In this document: positions 5,787 to 8,898 of the stretch, one piece after another | Layout of the letters: each line of letters opens with the position of its first letter | How positions within the stretch are numbered: position 1 is the stretch's first letter | From: Planctomycetota bacterium | GTDB taxonomy: Bacteria > Planctomycetota > Planctomycetia > Pirellulales > UBA7805 | Direction of reading: 5' to 3' | Length of the DNA: 8,898 nucleotides | Assembly: GCA_014237955.1 (NCBI GenBank) | Contig: JABABY010000075.1 | Coordinates: 1-8,898, forward strand | Made by a program: the position numbers and the translations under genes | The notes under the pieces: model-generated | The model's database searches: none | Told to the model about the DNA's origin: nothing | Seen by the model: the letters and a program-made list of their open reading frames with translations, nothing else

Positions 5787-8095
5787 ATACTGAACGCACC
5801 TTACAATGTACAATTGCCCTTTTAGCAGCGATGGCAACGTTGCTTCTGGGTATGAGTTCCGGAAACCTGGTGTTGCCGCTGGTCGCGATTTTCGCCGCAA
5901 TAAGTAGCCTCTACGTTACCGACCGTTATGGCTGGATCTATTTAAACCGGCATATTGCCAACCTCGCAGCGGTTGCCGCTGTACTCGTTTCGGTCCATGA
6001 CTTTTTCCAACTCCAGCGCGAGCGCCAACTTCTGGCGATTGCCTATCTCCTGATCTACCTGCAAATTGTACTCCTCTACCAACGCAAGACGATCCGTATC
6101 TACTGGCAACTGCTGATGCTGAGTTTGCTGCAGGTCGTGGTCGCCTCTGCTCTGAATTTTGGGCTCAGGTTCGGTATGCTGCTTTCTCTCTACATGTTCA
6201 TTGCTCTTTTTGCGATGTTTCTATTTTTTATTTTCCGAGAACAGACCCGGCACATCCTCACTCGCACCACGTTACCCCACCGGAATGAGCGAGGCCGGAA
6301 AAAAACAGACATCGCTCCACGAAGCGGATTATCTCACGAACTGGAGGCAGGTTCACCGGAAGAAACCGGGTTCCGCCTTGGCCTGGTCAAAGGTGTTTTG
6401 CGACAGGGCAGTGCCACACTCGTGCTGACTTTTGTAGCGTTTTTGTTGCTGCCGAGACCCAGCGAGAGCAAGGCACCGTCGCAGGAGGTAGGCCCTCGTA
6501 TGGTCGGCTTTACCGAAACAGTACGACTGGGTGATCTAGGCACGGCGATTGAAAACCTGCAACCGTTAATGCGGGTGTGGCTGCTGGATCCTTTGGACGG
6601 GCAACCTTTCCGTCTCTTCGGCGATCCGTTATTTCGCGGCAGTATGGTCGACCGCTATGAAAATGGCACCTGGTCTCTAGCCGGCAGCCGGGAATTGCGC
6701 AATGAGAACTACCGATTGGACCTGGCCAAGCCGGGCATGACAATACAACGGATTGTCATCGAGCCACTGCGAGAACCGACACTGTTTGCCGTGTATGCCC
6801 CCTACGCTGTAGACCTTTCGACACCGATCGCCTTCAATCCGAAAAAACAACAGTTGGTGCGTACGAGCAACCCCCAAACGCGGCTGAACATGGAACTGGG
6901 AACCAACGGAATCCGATTCCATCGGCAAATCCAAATCGAACCGGTAGGACGCTTCGACTACGTCGATCGCGAACTTTTACAACCTTTTGCTGATTTTGAA
7001 AATCAAACTGCGGCCCAAATGCGGCTCGAGCCACTCCGTGAAATGGCTGTAGACATCGTGCGCGAAGCGGATCTTCCCGAGGAAGATACCATTGGCCGGG
7101 CGCGGGCGCTGGAGCGTTTCTTGAAGACCGATCCCGATTTCCAATACAGTCTCACGATCACCAATCGTGATCCGAAGGTTGATCCAATCGTCGATTTCCT
7201 CACAGAAAATCGCCAAGGACATTGCGAATATTTTTCCAGTGCGTTGACATTGATGCTTCGGAGTCAGGGCATTAAAGCAAGAATGGTGATTGGTTTTATG
7301 GGGGGTGAGTGGAACACCCTCGGCAGCTACTACCAGGTTCGTCAAAAGCACGCCCATAGCTGGACCGAGGCCTTTATCCCGCCAGGGCAGCTTACGGGAA
7401 TGCCGCACGGCGGCTGGCTGCGTCTCGATCCAACCCCCACCGGCTCAAGTGCCGGCAATACGGCTGCAACAAATGCTTTTTTACGCTACTACCAGCAAGT
7501 GCGGAACTACGGTGAATTTCTCTGGTCCAACTACGTCATCGAGCTCGATGCCAAGCGGCAGCAGGAAGGTATCTATGGACCACTTTCCACGGGTGTGCAG
7601 TGGCTCGGAAAGCTACTCGCAACGACATTCTGGCAGGAAGAGCCTGGCGGTTCCTTTTCTCTGCCAAAAGATGCGCAGTCGTGGTGGAAACTCGTGGCAA
7701 AATTTTTGCTGCTGATGCTGCTAATGCTGCTCGTTTTTAGTGGTGCCGTATGGATCTTCCGCCATAGCGGGCTCCGAAGACCGCAACGCATTGCAAAAAA
7801 GAGCCCGCGCACCTGGCGGCCGCTGCCGGTCCCCTTTTATAAGGAATTCGAAAACATCCTGGCTCATTACGGAATGGTCCGCCGGACAACGCAGACACCC
7901 CGCGAATTTGCCTCGGCCGTTGCCGACCGCTTTGCGGACAATGCAACATTAAAGAGCGTGGCCGACCTTCCCCCACAGATCGTAGCAACCTATTATCACG
8001 TCTGTCATGGCGGGAGGATGCTGGGCACAGACCAACTCGGGCAGATAACGGGCTCTCTGCAGCGGCTGGCCGATGCCCTGAAGGCAGATGACTGA
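5783..8095 (+). CDS. TgpA-like membrane transglutaminase (DUF3488 / transglutaminase core / DUF4129)
   Basis: This 770-residue membrane protein starts with GTG, four bases overlapping the DUF58 stop. The N-terminus holds about six hydrophobic segments (roughly 8-28, 30-46, 57-74, 82-100, 104-126, 128-151), then a hydrophilic stretch (152-206) and another segment (209-224). The large region 225-636 should be periplasmic and carries the transglutaminase-like triad: C481 in G-H-C-E-Y-F, H525 in H-A-H-S-W-T-E, and D549 in W-L-R-L-D-P-T-P. A last membrane segment (637-658, built of L-L-M repeats) leads to a cytoplasmic tail with DUF4129 features (F-Y-K-E-F-E, then T-P-R-E-F-A at 705-710). This is the architecture of Pseudomonas TgpA, a growth-essential enzyme in P. 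aeruginosa encoded in the same MoxR-DUF58-transglutaminase order. All catalytic residues are present, so an active enzyme is expected; the acyl donor, possibly an envelope protein or peptide, is unknown. Confidence 0.94.
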   Translation: MNTERTLQCTIALLAAMATLLLGMSSGNLVLPLVAIFAAISSLYVTDRYGWIYLNRHIANLAAVAAVLVSVHDFFQLQRERQLLAIAYLLIYLQIVLLYQRKTIRIYWQLLMLSLLQVVVASALNFGLRFGMLLSLYMFIALFAMFLFFIFREQTRHILTRTTLPHRNERGRKKTDIAPRSGLSHELEAGSPEETGFRLGLVKGVLRQGSATLVLTFVAFLLLPRPSESKAPSQEVGPRMVGFTETVRLGDLGTAIENLQPLMRVWLLDPLDGQPFRLFGDPLFRGSMVDRYENGTWSLAGSRELRNENYRLDLAKPGMTIQRIVIEPLREPTLFAVYAPYAVDLSTPIAFNPKKQQLVRTSNPQTRLNMELGTNGIRFHRQIQIEPVGRFDYVDRELLQPFADFENQTAAQMRLEPLREMAVDIVREADLPEEDTIGRARALERFLKTDPDFQYSLTITNRDPKVDPIVDFLTENRQGHCEYFSSALTLMLRSQGIKARMVIGFMGGEWNTLGSYYQVRQKHAHSWTEAFIPPGQLTGMPHGGWLRLDPTPTGSSAGNTAATNAFLRYYQQVRNYGEFLWSNYVIELDAKRQQEGIYGPLSTGVQWLGKLLATTFWQEEPGGSFSLPKDAQSWWKLVAKFLLLMLLMLLVFSGAVWIFRHSGLRRPQRIAKKSPRTWRPLPVPFYKEFENILAHYGMVRRTTQTPREFASAVADRFADNATLKSVADLPPQIVATYYHVCHGGRMLGTDQLGQITGSLQRLADALKADD

Positions 8096-8141
8096 AATCG
8101 CACCCCCCTGTTGCTCACATTCCCGCACATCTATCGGCACC

Positions 8142-8150
8142 AAGGAAGAG
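8142..8150 (+). promoter_or_regulatory. Shine-Dalgarno site of the YchF-like gene
   Basis: AAGGAAGAG stands directly before the ATG at 8153, with the AAGGA part six bases from it. This is the strongest ribosome binding site in the window and fixes the start. The 57-base gap after the transglutaminase stop shows no clear terminator or promoter. Confidence 0.65.
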
Positions 8151-8152
8151 GC

Positions 8153-8898
8153 ATGAAAATCGGCATCGTCGGATACCAGGGTTCGGGCAAGAGTACACTT
8201 TTTGGTTGGCTGACCGGGACCGCGCCCGATCCGGCGAGCGCGCACAGCGGCCAGTTGGCCGCCGTGGAAGTACCGGACGACCGCGTGGATCGGCTCTGCG
8301 AGATCTACGCGCCCAAAAAGATTGTGCTCGCCTCGATCGAATTGGTCGACACCCCGGGCCTCGATCCGGGCCACGACGGCAACGCCGGGCGGCTGAGTTT
8401 GATTCGCGAGGCGGGCTGTCTGGTCCACGTGGTAGAAGCCTTCGGCGGCAGCGACGGGTGCGCGCGACTGCAGAGTTTTGAGGATGATCTTCTGCTGGCG
8501 GATTTAGAAATCGTCAACCGCCGGGTCGAAAAATTGCGCGAATCGGTCAAAAAACCGCGGCCCAACCGCGAGCAGGAGGAGGCGGAGCTTGAGGCGCTGC
8601 TGCCTATCCTTGCGCACCTTGAAGAGGGCGCATCGCTCGCCGAGTTCACGATGAACGAGCTGCAGCACAAGGTCACCCGCTCGTTCCAACTACTCACGGA
8701 GAAACCGCAGTTTGTCATTTTTAATCTCGGCGATGAAGCGGACGAGGCCGAACGGCTGCTCGCTGCGGTGCCCGATTCCAAAGCGGCCGCTGCCTTTTCG
8801 GTCGCTCTTGCGGCGGAACTGGCGGAGATGGATGAGGCGGACCGGGCGGAATTTGCGGCGGAGATGGGCGGTGCGACGGCGGACCGCGGGCCTCTTTT
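8153..8898 (+). CDS. YchF/Obg-like P-loop GTPase, N-terminal part (cut by window end)
   Basis: The frame is open from ATG 8153 to the window edge (248 complete codons), so the C-terminus is missing. The product begins with a P-loop G-Y-Q-G-S-G-K-S-T (7-15) and has a G3 motif D-T-P-G (66-69). Segments P-K-K-I-V-L-A-S-I-E-L-V (54-65) and I-R-E-A-G-C-L-V-H-V-V (84-94) match the YchF branch of the Obg family. A charged helical hairpin (about 118-160), a G4-like N-L-G-D (191-194) and an E-L-A-E-M-D-E-A-D-R-A-E-F tail (222-234), also typical of YchF, follow. The family's C-terminal TGS-like domain (DUF933) would lie outside. It differs from housekeeping YchF, whose P-loop usually reads G-x-P-N-V-G-K-S-T, so it may be a divergent paralogue rather than true YchF. 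G+C is higher than in the genes before it (66% by hand count for 8161-8460). Nucleotide preference and role are unknown. Confidence 0.85.
   Translation, partial: MKIGIVGYQGSGKSTLFGWLTGTAPDPASAHSGQLAAVEVPDDRVDRLCEIYAPKKIVLASIELVDTPGLDPGHDGNAGRLSLIREAGCLVHVVEAFGGSDGCARLQSFEDDLLLADLEIVNRRVEKLRESVKKPRPNREQEEAELEALLPILAHLEEGASLAEFTMNELQHKVTRSFQLLTEKPQFVIFNLGDEADEAERLLAAVPDSKAAAAFSVALAAELAEMDEADRAEFAAEMGGATADRGPL

Noticed and set aside
6977..7408. Antisense open frame (143 codons) opposite the transglutaminase core
   Set aside because: The sense strand encodes the conserved catalytic region with intact C, H and D residues; the antisense product shows no family features.
7709..7732. Tandem 9-base units (CTGCTGATG, CTGCTAATG, CTGCTCGTT) in the transglutaminase gene
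   Set aside because: They encode the L-L-M-L-L-M-L-L run of a membrane helix; leucine and methionine codons explain the repetition.

Overview
The window looks like chromosomal DNA of a planctomycete, probably of the Pirellulales type. The main reason is the pair at the left end: the tail of a PSD1/DUF1553 protein followed by a Tat-exported DUF1501 protein. This pairing is found in large paralogous numbers in Planctomycetes and a few related phyla. The organism call is inference from family content. All recognised genes lie on the + strand.

Layout. (1) Bases 1-398: C-terminal end of a DUF1553 protein that enters from the left. (2) 478-1767: complete DUF1501 protein with a twin-arginine leader, probably cotranscribed with it. 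(3) 1768-2238: a 471-base stretch with no convincing gene but several inverted repeats, including a hairpin at 1893-1930 and an operator-like element at 2065-2097. (4) 2239-3312: membrane acyl-CoA/fatty-acid desaturase with all three histidine boxes; a TTG start with a good ribosome binding site is preferred to the ATG at 2167. (5) 3313-3571: intergenic, with a perfect TATAAT box. (6) 3572-8095: a three-gene operon of MoxR AAA+ ATPase, DUF58 protein and a TgpA-like membrane transglutaminase (DUF3488/transglutaminase core/DUF4129). (7) 8153 to the right end: the first 248 codons of a YchF-like P-loop GTPase, cut by the window edge. It has no stop codon in the window and is clearly richer in G+C than the genes before it.

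How the genes work together. MoxR, DUF58 and TgpA-like proteins form a conserved bacterial module. The ATPase is thought to act as a chaperone or remodeller for the membrane-linked DUF58 protein, and the transglutaminase-fold enzyme faces the periplasm. The last two genes overlap by four bases (GTGA), and both use non-ATG starts (TTG and GTG). A hairpin with a GNRA loop separates a purine-rich Shine-Dalgarno-like stretch from the DUF58 start, so translation of the operon may be graded. The DUF1553/DUF1501 pair is a separate exported system of uncertain biochemical role. The desaturase adjusts membrane lipid unsaturation and appears to be its own transcription unit. The YchF-like gene probably starts another unit or is loosely linked.

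No tRNA, rRNA, CRISPR array, insertion sequence or phage gene was seen. I see no clear new defence or mobile system. The most unusual items are non-coding structures (553-575, 1893-1930, 2065-2097, 4037-4054, 4560-4588) and the divergent YchF-like GTPase.
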